NCBI GenBank assembly: GCA_964545315.1
Contig: CAZJGI010000002.1
Location: 1 to 64,000 of the forward strand
From: JAAYJR01 sp964545315
GTDB lineage: Bacteria > Bacteroidota > Bacteroidia > Bacteroidales > Prolixibacteraceae
DNA: 64,000 nucleotides
Direction: 5' to 3'
The position numbers were made by a program, and so were the translations under genes. Positions 1-9,451 of the stretch are shown in pieces. How positions within the stretch are numbered: the stretch's first letter is position 1; each line of letters starts with the position of its first letter. The notes under the pieces are model-generated. The model did no database searches and was not told the DNA's origin. It saw only the letters and a program-made list of their open reading frames with translations.

Positions 1-240
1 GAAGATAAACTTGTGGTTCACCGGGCCAGGCGCGCCCAAAGATTCTTGTCACAACCGTTTTTTGTCGCTTCACAGTTTACCGGACTGGAAGGTAAACTTA
101 TTTCTATCCAGGATACTGTGAAAGGATTTAATGCAATCCTGAACGGGGATGTGGACAAATACCCTGAGGCAGCTTTTAACCTTGTGGGGACTATTGAAGA
201 AGCAATTGAAAAAGGAGAAAGACTTCTTTCCGGACATTAA
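1..240 (+). CDS. atpD: F1 ATP synthase subunit beta, C-terminal end (partial)
   Basis: This is the last 79 codons of the catalytic beta subunit of the F1Fo ATP synthase; the gene begins before the window and is open from base 1. The sequence runs through RARRAQRFLSQPFFVASQFTG, the conserved C-terminal helical domain of the beta subunit, and ends with the family-typical segment on the peptide EEAIEKGERLL. The catalytic P-loop lies outside the window. It is followed after 17 nt by atpC, the usual atpD-atpC order of Bacteroidota, in which these two genes are often separated from the rest of the atp operon. Identification is from the conserved C-terminus alone, which is distinctive. Confidence 0.96.
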   Translation, partial: EDKLVVHRARRAQRFLSQPFFVASQFTGLEGKLISIQDTVKGFNAILNGDVDKYPEAAFNLVGTIEEAIEKGERLLSGH

Positions 241-257
241 TTTTTATTTTTTATCCT

Positions 258-509
258 ATGATGTTTATTGAAATAATTTCTCCTGATAAACAAATTTACA
301 GTGGTAATGTAAAACGTGTCCGCTTGCCCGGAAGTAAAGGACTTTTTGAAATTTTGAATAATCATGCCCCTATTATTTCAACATTAGATAAAGGTTTAAT
401 AAGGATCATAGATGAAAATAATACTAAAATTATTTTTAAAGTTGAAGGCGGCATTGTGGAAAACAAAGCCAATAAAATAATCGTGCTCGTTGAAGCTATT
501 AAAAAATAA
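258..509 (+). CDS. atpC: F1 ATP synthase subunit epsilon (short form)
   Basis: Epsilon subunit of the F1 central stalk, which couples gamma-subunit rotation to the catalytic head. The 83 residues cover only the N-terminal beta-sandwich: IISPDKQIYSG near the start, and LFEILNNHAPIISTL at about residues 30-45, the hallmark segment of the family. The C-terminal helical hairpin that regulates ATP hydrolysis in E. coli (about 50 further residues) is absent, as is usual in Bacteroidota. Two ATG codons stand in tandem at 258 and 261, so either may be used. The 3' end overlaps the next gene by 20 nt, which suggests co-transcription. Confidence 0.95.
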   Translation: MMFIEIISPDKQIYSGNVKRVRLPGSKGLFEILNNHAPIISTLDKGLIRIIDENNTKIIFKVEGGIVENKANKIIVLVEAIKK

Positions 510-1488
510 GGTCCGTTTTCTGATCATCAGGTTTAGTTCTATTGGCGATATCGTTTTGACTACTCCTTTGGTCCGATGCCTGAAGCATCAGGTTCAGGAT
601 TCAGAAATCTGTTTTCTGACTTCGAAAAAATTTGTCCCTGTTATTAAGGCCAATCCTTATATTTCCCGGGTTTATGAATATGAAGGAAATATTTTCAGGC
701 TTATTTCTGTCCTTAGACCTGAGGCTTTCGACTATATTATTGATCTGCAGAATAATTATTTAAGTAAAATATTTAAAATATGTCTTTGTGCTCCTTTTTA
801 TACAGTTAATAAAATAAACTTCACAAAATTTTTAATTATCAATTTCAAAATAAACCGTCTGCCGGCATCGCATATTGTAGATCGTTATCTGGATACTGTA
901 TCTCATTTTGGTGTGAAGAATGATTTGACGGGCCTTGATTTTTTTATTCCTGAAAATGAGAAATTTGATATTAATAATTTACCTGATGTATGCAACAATG
1001 GTTATGTGGCATTTATAATATCGGGAACATATAATACAAAAAAGCTGCCTGTTGAAAAGATTTCATGGATATGTAATAATATTAATTATCCGGTTATTCT
1101 TATTGGAGGAAGTGATGAAAAGAAAGCCGGAGACGATATTGTCTCCCTAACGGGTGAGAATGTTTTTAATTTTGCGGGCAAAACAAGTATTTGTGAGTCT
1201 GCAAGCCTTGTCAGCTGTGCCAATTTGGTACTGACCAACGATACCGGATTTATGCATATTGCCGCAGCATTCGGTAAGAAGATACTATCATTTTGGGGAA
1301 ATACTATTCCGGGATTTGGCATGTATCCGTATATGGCTGACCAGGCATCAGAAGTTGCAGAGGTAAAAAACCTTAAATGCCGACCATGTTCTAAACTTGG
1401 TTTTAAAAGGTGTCCGAAAAATCATTTTAAATGTATGAATGAAATTGAAACCGGCAGTGCCGTAGACTGGATTAACAAGAACTTCTGA
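490..1488 (+). CDS. Family 9 glycosyltransferase (heptosyltransferase-like)
   Basis: Probably adds a sugar, heptose-like in characterised relatives, to a lipopolysaccharide core at the inner face of the cytoplasmic membrane. The N-terminus FLIIRFSSIGDIVLTTPLVR is the classic GT9 start, and TNDTGFMHIAAAFGKK at about residues 249-264 is the GT9 nucleotide-sugar signature. The C-terminus carries four cysteines in a CRPC...CP...CM arrangement found in a subset of GT9 proteins. Length of 332 residues is normal. The only start that keeps the conserved N-terminus is TTG at 490, inside atpC; no ATG is available. The sugar and acceptor cannot be told from sequence. Confidence 0.88.
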   Translation: MKLLKNKVRFLIIRFSSIGDIVLTTPLVRCLKHQVQDSEICFLTSKKFVPVIKANPYISRVYEYEGNIFRLISVLRPEAFDYIIDLQNNYLSKIFKICLCAPFYTVNKINFTKFLIINFKINRLPASHIVDRYLDTVSHFGVKNDLTGLDFFIPENEKFDINNLPDVCNNGYVAFIISGTYNTKKLPVEKISWICNNINYPVILIGGSDEKKAGDDIVSLTGENVFNFAGKTSICESASLVSCANLVLTNDTGFMHIAAAFGKKILSFWGNTIPGFGMYPYMADQASEVAEVKNLKCRPCSKLGFKRCPKNHFKCMNEIETGSAVDWINKNF

Positions 1489-1559
1489 AAATGTTCTGAA
1501 TATGGCAAAGAGGTATTTAAACGGAGGAATTTTATTTTTTAGGGGCGTTATTTTTTATT

Positions 1560-2735
1560 TTATAGCTTCTCAAATGCATTTTTCAATCTTTCCAGTCCCT
1601 CTGCAAGAATACTTAATGGACAACCAATATTAAGCCTCATCCAACCATTCCCTCCGCTACCGAATCTGGCTCCGTTGTTGAGACCCACCTTTGCCTGTTT
1701 CACGATGAATTTTGTTAACTGTTTATCATCCATGCCATATTCCCTGAAATCAAGCCAGACCAGATACGTAGCCTCCGGTTTCATTACTTTCACCTTTGGC
1801 AAATGCTTTGTAAAAAAATCTTCGAGGTACAAATAGTTATTCCATAAATAATCAAGTAACTGGCCTAACCATTGATCTCCGTTTTTGTATGCAGCTTCAA
1901 GAGCGACGGAGCCAAAGATGTTACCCATACCCAAATGTCCGATATTTAATCTTTTTTCATACATTTCAAATTTTGACCTGTCAGGTATAATAACTATTGA
2001 GGTTGCCAGTCCGGCTATGTTGAAGGTTTTGCTTGGTGCCATTAAAACGACAGAATTCTTCTCCATTTCAGGAGATACCATAGCTATTGGGATGTGCCTG
2101 CTCCCGTTAAAAACCAAATCGGAATGGATCTCATCTGAAATAATTATAATATTATTTTCCAGACAAATATGGCTTAGTTCTGTAAGTTCTTCCAATCTGG
2201 ATGCCATTCCGCCCGGATTTTGAGGATTACATAAAAGCAGCAATTTAGTGTTTTTGTCAATTTTTGATTTTAGGCCGTCAATGTCGAACGTATATCGCCC
2301 GTTAACAATTTTCAGCGGATTTTCAGTCAGCTTTCTGTTTGTTCCTGTTACACAGCTGAAAAAGGGAAAATATACAGGTGGCATCACTATTACTCCGTCT
2401 CCTGGTTTTGAAAATGTTTCTATAGCGAGTGTCAGGCCTGAAACAACACCGGGGCTGAAGGAAATCCACTCTTTTTTTATTGGCCAGGTGTGTCTTCTTT
2501 GCATCCAGCCTATTATTGATTTATAGTAGGAATCGGGTTTAAATGTATATCCGAAAATTTCATGACCTGCTCTTTTTTTAATTTCATTCATTATGAAATC
2601 GGGAATCCGGAAATCTGTATCTGCCACCCACAGGGGTAATACATCTTTTGAATTGAAGATTTTACTTCGGGCATCATATTTTATGCAATTTGTACCTTCC
2701 CGTGAGATAACTTCATCAAAATCATATATATGCAT
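1560..2735 (-). CDS. MalY/PatB-type PLP enzyme (C-S lyase / aminotransferase)
   Basis: Fold-type I pyridoxal-phosphate enzyme of the MalY/PatB group, which usually cleave cystathionine or cysteine conjugates (beta C-S lyase) or act as aminotransferases, in the cytosol. Visible motifs are LPLWVADTDF near the start (MalY hallmark), NPQNPGG, ISDEIHSDLVF with the cofactor-binding Asp, and APSKTFNIAGLATS, whose Lys forms the Schiff base. R in MRLNIGCPL binds the substrate carboxylate. I chose ATG at 2735 because the family begins with a YDFDE-like stretch; a TTG at 2756 would add only seven residues. It points the same way as comB upstream, with nearly 100 nt between them that hold a small hairpin repeat. 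Confidence 0.88.
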   Translation of the reverse strand: MHIYDFDEVISREGTNCIKYDARSKIFNSKDVLPLWVADTDFRIPDFIMNEIKKRAGHEIFGYTFKPDSYYKSIIGWMQRRHTWPIKKEWISFSPGVVSGLTLAIETFSKPGDGVIVMPPVYFPFFSCVTGTNRKLTENPLKIVNGRYTFDIDGLKSKIDKNTKLLLLCNPQNPGGMASRLEELTELSHICLENNIIIISDEIHSDLVFNGSRHIPIAMVSPEMEKNSVVLMAPSKTFNIAGLATSIVIIPDRSKFEMYEKRLNIGHLGMGNIFGSVALEAAYKNGDQWLGQLLDYLWNNYLYLEDFFTKHLPKVKVMKPEATYLVWLDFREYGMDDKQLTKFIVKQAKVGLNNGARFGSGGNGWMRLNIGCPLSILAEGLERLKNAFEKL

Positions 2736-2774
2736 CTGGATATAATTTATAGTCAATTATTTTATTCTTCTATT

Positions 2775-2797
2775 GTTCGCTTTAGCGAACGGTAATG
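2775..2797. repeat. Short intergenic hairpin repeat
   Basis: GTTCGCT-TT-AGCGAAC forms a perfect 7-bp stem at 2775-2790 and is followed by GGTAATG. The same core (TTCGCT, two bases, AGCGAACGG, then AATG) recurs at 49633-49655. It lies between the PatB-like gene and comB, where it could act as an RNA hairpin. A small dispersed palindromic repeat is the simplest reading; with two clear copies in this window the family size is unknown. Confidence 0.45.
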
Positions 2798-2840
2798 AAA
2801 TGGATTTAATTTCTATTACCCTATATGTAACAAACACCAT

Positions 2841-3542
2841 TTATGAGAAATCCGATACAGATATTTTTTTTAAAAAATCTGATGTACCGTTATTTTCTAC
2901 TCTTAGAATAAAATCAAAAAGATTTAATGTCAGGCACAAATCGAAGTCTGAACTTGGTGCCCATTCCTGTTTTTCAGGTTCAAAAAAACGTTGTCCCGAT
3001 CCCTTTCTGATTATATCAACCATTTTGTTGAAGTCATTTTTTGTGCCTGTCAGCTCATTACGAATATATTCGGCACACAGGGTGTCTTCATCAACTGGGA
3101 AACTACATGCATAACCCATACATACTAGTGATACGATATCGGGTCTTATACAGTTGATATATTTAATAATAGCTCCGGCATTTACAAAGCTTCCTGTAAT
3201 TATCTCCTTTGCCCTTTCTGCTGCAGCAATACCTTGTGTCCCTGAACTGGTAGTATGTACTATAATATTTCCTGTCAAGTCAGTATTTAAAAGATGTGTA
3301 GGCGAGTTTCCAAAATCGAACCCATGCGGTTTCATCTCGAGGCGTTCACCCATTAACAGAAATTCAGGATTCTGTTGTTTAAGCAGATATGCTTTTTCAA
3401 TGTTATCAACCGGAATAATTTTTTCTGCTCCCTTGTCAAATGCATAACAGGATGTGGAAAAGGCGCGAAAAACATCTATTATAACAGTTAATCCGGTTGC
3501 TTCCCTGGCGCCTTCCAGCAGTTGTAAAATTTGTATTTTCAT
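2841..3542 (-). CDS. 2-phosphosulfolactate phosphatase family protein (ComB-like)
   Basis: Member of the ComB family of Mg-dependent acid phosphatases. In methanogens ComB releases phosphate from 2-phosphosulfolactate during coenzyme M synthesis; in bacteria without coenzyme M the real substrate is usually unknown. The protein shows the ComB landmarks: VIIDVFRAFST at about residues 20-30, MGERLEMKPHGFDFGNSP at 64-81, TTSSGTQGI at about 97-105, and a SLVCMG...EDTLCAEYI segment near 140-160. Its 233 residues fit the family. No other coenzyme M or sulfolactate gene is nearby, so I would not assign that pathway. On the minus strand TAATTTTG (3551-3558) just upstream may be a -7 promoter element. 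Confidence 0.85.
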   Translation of the reverse strand: MKIQILQLLEGAREATGLTVIIDVFRAFSTSCYAFDKGAEKIIPVDNIEKAYLLKQQNPEFLLMGERLEMKPHGFDFGNSPTHLLNTDLTGNIIVHTTSSGTQGIAAAERAKEIITGSFVNAGAIIKYINCIRPDIVSLVCMGYACSFPVDEDTLCAEYIRNELTGTKNDFNKMVDIIRKGSGQRFFEPEKQEWAPSSDFDLCLTLNLFDFILRVENNGTSDFLKKISVSDFS

Positions 3543-3673
3543 TGAAAAGGCAAAATTAGTTAAAAATAATTTCAGTTAAAAATCAATTTAAACAACTAAT
3601 TTCACAATAAGCTTTAAACTATTTTAATAGTCTCAAGTCCAAATCAGTAGTTTAATATTTTGAATAAGTAGCA

Positions 3674-4567
3674 GTGTATATAAAAATTGAAGATTTAAAT
3701 AAGGTCTATCCTAATGGGAATTATGCTTTAAAAAGTTTGAATCTTGATATTCCAAGTGGCATGTTTGGTCTTTTAGGCCCAAATGGTGCGGGCAAGTCAA
3801 CCCTGATGAGGATACTGGTTACACTTATGAAGCCTTCGAGTGGCAAGGTAACGGTTGACGGGCTTGATCTTGCTAAGAACAGGAGGGAGATAAGGGCTAT
3901 GCTGGGATATCTGCCTCAGGATTTTAGTTTTTTTTCAAAGTTGAAAACCTATGAGTTTCTGGACTATGCAGCTCGCCTGGCAGGCATGAAAAACAGCTCA
4001 ACACGCCGTAAAGCAGTTGACCAAATGCTTGAAGAGGTGGGACTATATGAGGCACGTGACAGAAATGCAAATAAACTATCGGGTGGTATGAAAAGAAGGT
4101 TGGGAATTGCCCAGGCCCTGATCAATAATCCCAGGATCATTATTGTTGATGAGCCTACAACAGGATTAGACCCCGAGGAAAGAATACGTTTCAGAAATTT
4201 GTTGTCGACTATAAGTACACAGAATGTGATCATTATCCTGTCAACACATATTGTTGGTGATATTTCAAGTACATGCCATAATATGGCCCTTTTACATGAG
4301 GGACAACTTGCATTTTCCGGGTCGCCTGAACTATTGGTAAAAGAAGCACGTGGCAATGTCTGGCTAATAACAGCAACCGAAACTGAGTACATGGAAATAA
4401 ATGAAAAGTACCCGGTAATATCTACCATTCCTATAGACGGAGGTTGGGAAGTTCAGGTTGTGGCAAAAGATATTAACGGATTTTACGGAAAACAGATAGA
4501 ACCTAACCTTGAACATGCTTATGTACATTTCATGGAAAACAAACTTAATCAGTGGACTGAAGCCTAA
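3674..4567 (+). CDS. ABC transporter ATP-binding protein
   Basis: Cytoplasmic ATPase of an ABC-2-type exporter and first gene of the export cluster. It has Walker A GPNGAGKST at residues 35-43, signature LSGGMKRR, Walker B IIIVDEPTTGLD and the switch histidine in LSTHIVGD. A C-terminal tail of about 75 residues ends in NLEHAYVHFM, a feature shared with the ATPase domain fused to the second RND pump (13729-18480). The start is GTG at 3674; no ATG gives the conserved N-terminus. It is followed after 17 nt by the giant permease, its obvious partner. ABC proteins of this subtype commonly export lipids, peptides or drugs; the substrate here is unknown. Confidence 0.92.
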   Translation: MYIKIEDLNKVYPNGNYALKSLNLDIPSGMFGLLGPNGAGKSTLMRILVTLMKPSSGKVTVDGLDLAKNRREIRAMLGYLPQDFSFFSKLKTYEFLDYAARLAGMKNSSTRRKAVDQMLEEVGLYEARDRNANKLSGGMKRRLGIAQALINNPRIIIVDEPTTGLDPEERIRFRNLLSTISTQNVIIILSTHIVGDISSTCHNMALLHEGQLAFSGSPELLVKEARGNVWLITATETEYMEINEKYPVISTIPIDGGWEVQVVAKDINGFYGKQIEPNLEHAYVHFMENKLNQWTEA

Positions 4568-4584
4568 CTTAAAATTACTGACAC

Positions 4585-7500
4585 ATGATTTCATTTCATA
4601 ATATTTTATCAATAGCCAAGTATGAGCGTAAAACGTTGCTGAGAAGCTGGTTCTTTCGCATTTTTAGTGTACTGTCCCTCGTAGTTTTATTTTTTTTAAA
4701 TTTTGGAATGATCATACAGGGAGGAGGCGATCAGGGCTGGGCTTTGCGGAGTATTCCGTCAGCAATACCTTATGCAAATCTGCTGATTTTAAACGTGGCA
4801 CAAGCAGTAATTGCTGTTTTTCTTGCCTCTGATTTTCTTAAACGTGACAAAAAGCTTGATACCACAGAGGTAATATACATGCGATCGATGACAAACGGCG
4901 AATATGTTATCGGAAAAACCTGGGGTAATTTACAGGTGTTTTTAGTACTCAATTTAGCCGTTGTCGCTATGGCTCTCATTTTTAATTTACTTGCACAAAA
5001 TACTCCTGTAAACAAAGAGGCTTATCTGATTTATCTGGCACTTATTAGCATTCCAACTTTGCTCTTTATAATGGGCCTTTCTTTTTTGCTGATGAGTATT
5101 ATTCGAAACCAGGCAATAACGTTCGTTATAATTTTGGGATATATTGGTGTTACCATATTCCTGTTAGAGGCAAGGTATTATTATATGTTTGACTATATGG
5201 CCTTTAATATACCTATGCTTATTTCTGATATTACGGGTATGGGTAACCTGGGAAGAGTATTAATTCACAGGGGTATCTATTTTTCATTAGGTTTAAGTTT
5301 TATTTTCTTAACTATTTACCTCCTGAAAAGGCTCCCGCAATCAGAGATAATGACCATATTTTCACTGGTACTTGCTATCCTTTTTTTTGGTGCAGGATCT
5401 TATCTGGGGTATAGACATATCAAAAAATTCAAAAATGATGGGAAATTGAGAAATGAGGCTATTGCTTTGAACAATACCTATGTTAATGAAGAATGGCCAT
5501 CAACTCTTTCTCATGTAATATTTTTAGAGCACCAGGGTAATTCTGTCCAGTCAGTTTCCCGGTTAACCATTAAAAATGAAACAGATAATGTACTCAATAA
5601 ATTGATATTCAGTCTTAATAAGGGTTTGGTAGTGCAGAATATCAAAATGAACGGAAAGGATTTATCATTCAGGCGCGAGCTTCATCTGATAATAATTGAT
5701 AATGGGATTTCTTTAGAGCCGGAAGAAGAGGTTGAACTGGAAATATCATATAAAGGGAACATAGATGAAACATTTTGTTATCTGGACGTAAATGAAGAAG
5801 AGAGACAGCAAAAATATGGAAAATTTGTATTAAATGTGGATAAGCGGTATTCATTTTTGACACCTGAATATGTTTTATTCACCCCTGAAGTCAACTGGTA
5901 TCCCACAACCGGTGTAAAATACAGTACTGAAAATGTTAGTTGGAATCATCCCGAATTTGTTAATTTCAAACTTGATGTTAAGACCAGGCGGGGCCTTCAG
6001 GCAATATCACAGGGTGAAATAAATGAAATTTCTGATGGTGAATACTCTTTTCAGAGTAGTGTACCGTTAACACAGATTTCACTTGCTATTGGAAAATATG
6101 AAAAGAGAAGCGTACAAAGTGATTCCGTTGAATATGGTATTTGGAATATTAAAGGGCATGACTTTTTTTCAGGATCTTTACCTGAAATAAAAGATACTCT
6201 GGCCAGTATTGTGAGTGAGAGAATGGGAGATTTTGAAAGAACTTATAATCTGGAATATCCATTTAATCGCTTTTTTCTTGTTGAAGTACCTGCCCAATTT
6301 AAATCATATGAAAGGATATGGGCAGGTCGTCAGGAATTCATTCAGCCTGAACAGGTCTTGATCCCTGAAAAGGGTTATATGCTTCGTGAAGCTGATATTG
6401 AAGGGTCAAGAAAAAGAATGGAAAGATGGGGTCGCAGAGGAGAAAGTAATTTGACGGAAAGAGATAAGGAGATAAGGATTGTATATGATTTTCTGGGGCT
6501 GTTCACAAGGGAACAATCAATGAATTTCCGTCCGGGAATGGGTGGTTTTTCCGGGCTTGAGCAACCAAATTCATATTTTATTTTTCCTATGCTATATAAT
6601 TTTCAGAATAATATTCAGACAGAAAAATGGCCCATCACAAATCGTATTTTTGAAGCATATTTAAAAAGTCAGGCCAACGACATGAGGAGCCTGTTTCGCA
6701 GAAATATGCAGGGAATGAGTGAGGATGAGCTGGCTAATATAGCACTGCAGGACAGTACACTTGAAGAGATAATTGCCGATCCCAACCAAAAGAAGATCAT
6801 TGATAATGTTATAAAATTAAAGGGTGAAGCTTTATTCTCCAGGATACAATGGGAAGCCGGCCAGGAAGAATTTGAAAAATTTCTGAGAGAGTTGTTGAGG
6901 GAGTACAGATTTAAAAATATTTCCTTTGAACAGTTTGATAAACAAATAAATGAAAAATTTGGAGTTGAACTAATTCCTATTATGGATAAATGGTTTGTAG
7001 AAAGGGCACTGCCAGGTTATCTGATTTCTCCTGTAGAAGCAGTGAAGGTCAGGATAGATGATTGGATGGGAACTAAAGTGTCTCTTAAAGTGACTAATTT
7101 TTCGGATTCCGAAGGAATAATAAAATTTTCATTCAGGATGGGTGAAGGAGGAGGCCCGGGAAGAGGTTTTGGAATGGGACCGGGAGCTGCAGACCTTGTG
7201 GACAAGTTAACATTTCTTGAGCCAAAACAGACCAAAGACATCAGTTTTATGCTGGATTCAGACCCAAGAATGGTATTAATTAATACTATTACTTCTCAAA
7301 ATATTCCTCAGGTTATAATGTTCGGGTTCCGTGATATTCCGGAAGACCCCAAGGCCACGGCTTTTGAAGGTGAAGTAATATCAGACCAACCAGTAATAAG
7401 ACAATTGCCCGGTGAGATTATAGTTGATAACGAAGATCCTCAGTTCGAAGTAACCAGTACCGATGAAGTGAGCCTTCTGGAAAAATGGATGGCACGTGAA

Positions 7501-7935
7501 AATAAGAATTCACAAAAATATTCAGGAATAAATTATTGGAGACCTTCTGTTAACTGGACGGCTACAACTAATTCTGATTTTTACGGGGATTATATACGTT
7601 CCGGTTATTACGTGAAATCAGGAGATGGGACAGTTAAAGCAAAATGGCATGTTCCTGTGAGTGAGCCAGGCCATTATGAGGTCTATTACCATCTCTATAA
7701 AGCAAGAAGTTTCGGCAGGGGAAGAGGCAGAGACGAAGAAAGGGGCGAATATCAGTTTTTCATTCATAGTGATGACGGAATAGAGGAACAAATATTGGAT
7801 ATCCATGATTCAGAAAATGGCTGGAATAACCTTGGATCGTTTTATTTTTCGCCCGATACAGCACTTATTGAACTGACAAATAAATCTACTTTACGTATTG
7901 TTTATGCTGATGCCGTTAAACTGGTTAAGATGTAA
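4585..7935 (+). CDS. ABC-2 permease fused to M1-like pseudo-peptidase and golvesin-like C-terminal domain
   Basis: A 1116-residue membrane protein. Residues about 20-280 contain roughly seven hydrophobic segments of an ABC-2 permease. Residues about 310-830 resemble the beta-rich and helical M1 (gluzincin) aminopeptidase part found in Bacteroidota 'ABC permease/M1 aminopeptidase' proteins (ending KWFVERALPGYLIS), but I find no HExxH zinc motif and no GAMEN motif, so this part should be catalytically dead. A Gly-rich loop follows near 855-870. The last ~130 residues (NWTATT...SGYYVKSGDG...HYEVYYHLYKA...GWNNLGSFYFSP...RIVYADAVKLVKM) match the pattern of the golvesin/xanthan-lyase C-terminal beta-sandwich, often a carbohydrate or wall-binding module. 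It probably pairs with the ATPase just upstream. Confidence 0.8.
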   Translation: MISFHNILSIAKYERKTLLRSWFFRIFSVLSLVVLFFLNFGMIIQGGGDQGWALRSIPSAIPYANLLILNVAQAVIAVFLASDFLKRDKKLDTTEVIYMRSMTNGEYVIGKTWGNLQVFLVLNLAVVAMALIFNLLAQNTPVNKEAYLIYLALISIPTLLFIMGLSFLLMSIIRNQAITFVIILGYIGVTIFLLEARYYYMFDYMAFNIPMLISDITGMGNLGRVLIHRGIYFSLGLSFIFLTIYLLKRLPQSEIMTIFSLVLAILFFGAGSYLGYRHIKKFKNDGKLRNEAIALNNTYVNEEWPSTLSHVIFLEHQGNSVQSVSRLTIKNETDNVLNKLIFSLNKGLVVQNIKMNGKDLSFRRELHLIIIDNGISLEPEEEVELEISYKGNIDETFCYLDVNEEERQQKYGKFVLNVDKRYSFLTPEYVLFTPEVNWYPTTGVKYSTENVSWNHPEFVNFKLDVKTRRGLQAISQGEINEISDGEYSFQSSVPLTQISLAIGKYEKRSVQSDSVEYGIWNIKGHDFFSGSLPEIKDTLASIVSERMGDFERTYNLEYPFNRFFLVEVPAQFKSYERIWAGRQEFIQPEQVLIPEKGYMLREADIEGSRKRMERWGRRGESNLTERDKEIRIVYDFLGLFTREQSMNFRPGMGGFSGLEQPNSYFIFPMLYNFQNNIQTEKWPITNRIFEAYLKSQANDMRSLFRRNMQGMSEDELANIALQDSTLEEIIADPNQKKIIDNVIKLKGEALFSRIQWEAGQEEFEKFLRELLREYRFKNISFEQFDKQINEKFGVELIPIMDKWFVERALPGYLISPVEAVKVRIDDWMGTKVSLKVTNFSDSEGIIKFSFRMGEGGGPGRGFGMGPGAADLVDKLTFLEPKQTKDISFMLDSDPRMVLINTITSQNIPQVIMFGFRDIPEDPKATAFEGEVISDQPVIRQLPGEIIVDNEDPQFEVTSTDEVSLLEKWMARENKNSQKYSGINYWRPSVNWTATTNSDFYGDYIRSGYYVKSGDGTVKAKWHVPVSEPGHYEVYYHLYKARSFGRGRGRDEERGEYQFFIHSDDGIEEQILDIHDSENGWNNLGSFYFSPDTALIELTNKSTLRIVYADAVKLVKM

Positions 7936-7975
7936 ATATTCATTTATTTAATAAAATAATATATCCAAAATAAGA

Positions 7976-9451
7976 ATGCAAATGCAAAAGTTATTTTTTT
8001 TATTATCAATGTTTCTGCTTTTAACGCCCATTATACAGGCACAGGAAATTCTCACTCTTGACAAAGCAATAATGATTGCAGAATCAGGCAGCCCGGATTT
8101 GAAAAGATCTGAACTTAACCTTGAGAGGTCTTCCAAAAATCTGGAAGCACAGAGGGCAGCTTTAAAATCAAGGTTTTCACTTGATGTTCAACCCGTAGGG
8201 TTTAGCAGGAACAGACGTTTTGATAACCGGGTATCACAATGGTATACTAACGAGAACTACCAGGCTAATGCTCTCTTCAGAGTGGAGCAACCAATCCTGA
8301 TAACAGATGGTACGCTCTCTCTTACAAATGAATTTGGATGGCAGAGAAGCTATTCCGATGCAAGTGACCTTGAGAGTAAAGTTTTTTTTAATAATCTTTA
8401 CCTGAACCTTAATCAGCCTCTCTTTACATATAACAGGCTTAAACTGGAGTTAAAAGAACTGGAATTAAACCTGGAAAATTCTAATATAAGCTATGCTATG
8501 CAGAGGCTTAATCTTGAAAAGAACGTTACCCAGTTTTTTTATAATGTATATATGGCCCAAATGAACCTGAATATTGCCAGGGAAGAACTTAAAAATACCC
8601 AAAACAGTTATGACATAATAAAGAACAAGGTAGATGCTGGCCTTGCAGCTATGGAAGAGCTTTATCAGGCTGACTTAAACCTGGCTACATCAAAATCATC
8701 ATTGCAAAACAGGGAAGTAATGTTTGAAAATGCCAAAGATCAGTTGAAACTCTATTTGGGAATGGACCTTTATGAGGATTTTTCTATCCTGGCAGATGTT
8801 GCCGCAAACCCTGTTCCTGTTAATTTGGAAAAAGCTATTGAAAACGGACTGGCTTCCAGAATGGAGCTTCGTCAGAGAGAGATCGATATTGAATCAAGCC
8901 AGTTTGACCTGATACGGACAAAATCGTTAAATGAGTTCAGGGGGGATGTTAACCTGCGTCTTGGTATATCAGGTGATAACCCAAATCTGGATCAAATATT
9001 TGATGCACCTACTAACAGCCCTTCAGTAGCACTGAGTTTTAATATACCATTGTTCGACTGGGGAGAGAAAAAAGCCAGAATTGCCGCACAGGAAGCTGCA
9101 ATGGAATCGCAAAAGCTTAGCTTTACCGACGAACAAAATCAAATTATAATTGGAATAAGGCAGGCATACAGAAACATCCAAAACCAACTGAACCAGATTG
9201 CAATCGCAGAACAAAGCCAAACAAATGCACAATTAACTTATGAAATTAACCTCGAAAGATATGAAAACGGCGACTTGACAGGTATGGATCTTAATCTTTA
9301 TCAGACACAGCTTTCAGAAAGAAAAATATCTTTTGCCCAGGCTCTTATTAATTATAAGATTGAGTTGTTGAACCTTAAAATTCAAAGTTTATTCGATTTT
9401 GAAAAGAATGAATCAATACTGCCTTCAGAATTGTATATAAAAAATAAATGA
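7976..9451 (+). CDS. TolC family outer-membrane efflux protein
   Basis: Outer-membrane channel of a tripartite exporter. The N-terminus has a Sec signal peptide (about residues 1-22, ending IIQAQ). The mature part holds two outer-membrane-efflux repeats with long alpha-helical coiled regions: LTLDKAIMIAESGSPDLKRSELNLERS at the start of the first, and a second set of helices around 330-470. Length of 491 residues is usual for TolC homologues. It sits between the ABC pair and the membrane-fusion protein, 40 nt after the former, so one channel could serve both the ABC and RND inner-membrane parts. Confidence 0.9.
   Translation: MQMQKLFFLLSMFLLLTPIIQAQEILTLDKAIMIAESGSPDLKRSELNLERSSKNLEAQRAALKSRFSLDVQPVGFSRNRRFDNRVSQWYTNENYQANALFRVEQPILITDGTLSLTNEFGWQRSYSDASDLESKVFFNNLYLNLNQPLFTYNRLKLELKELELNLENSNISYAMQRLNLEKNVTQFFYNVYMAQMNLNIAREELKNTQNSYDIIKNKVDAGLAAMEELYQADLNLATSKSSLQNREVMFENAKDQLKLYLGMDLYEDFSILADVAANPVPVNLEKAIENGLASRMELRQREIDIESSQFDLIRTKSLNEFRGDVNLRLGISGDNPNLDQIFDAPTNSPSVALSFNIPLFDWGEKKARIAAQEAAMESQKLSFTDEQNQIIIGIRQAYRNIQNQLNQIAIAEQSQTNAQLTYEINLERYENGDLTGMDLNLYQTQLSERKISFAQALINYKIELLNLKIQSLFDFEKNESILPSELYIKNK

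Noticed and set aside
2841..3542. Coenzyme M synthesis role for the ComB-like protein
   Set aside because: No other gene of that pathway is near, and bacteria of this group are not known to make coenzyme M; only the family name is kept.
6240..6900. Search for an active M1 peptidase site
   Set aside because: No HExxH with downstream Glu is present in the frame, so I do not call an active aminopeptidase.
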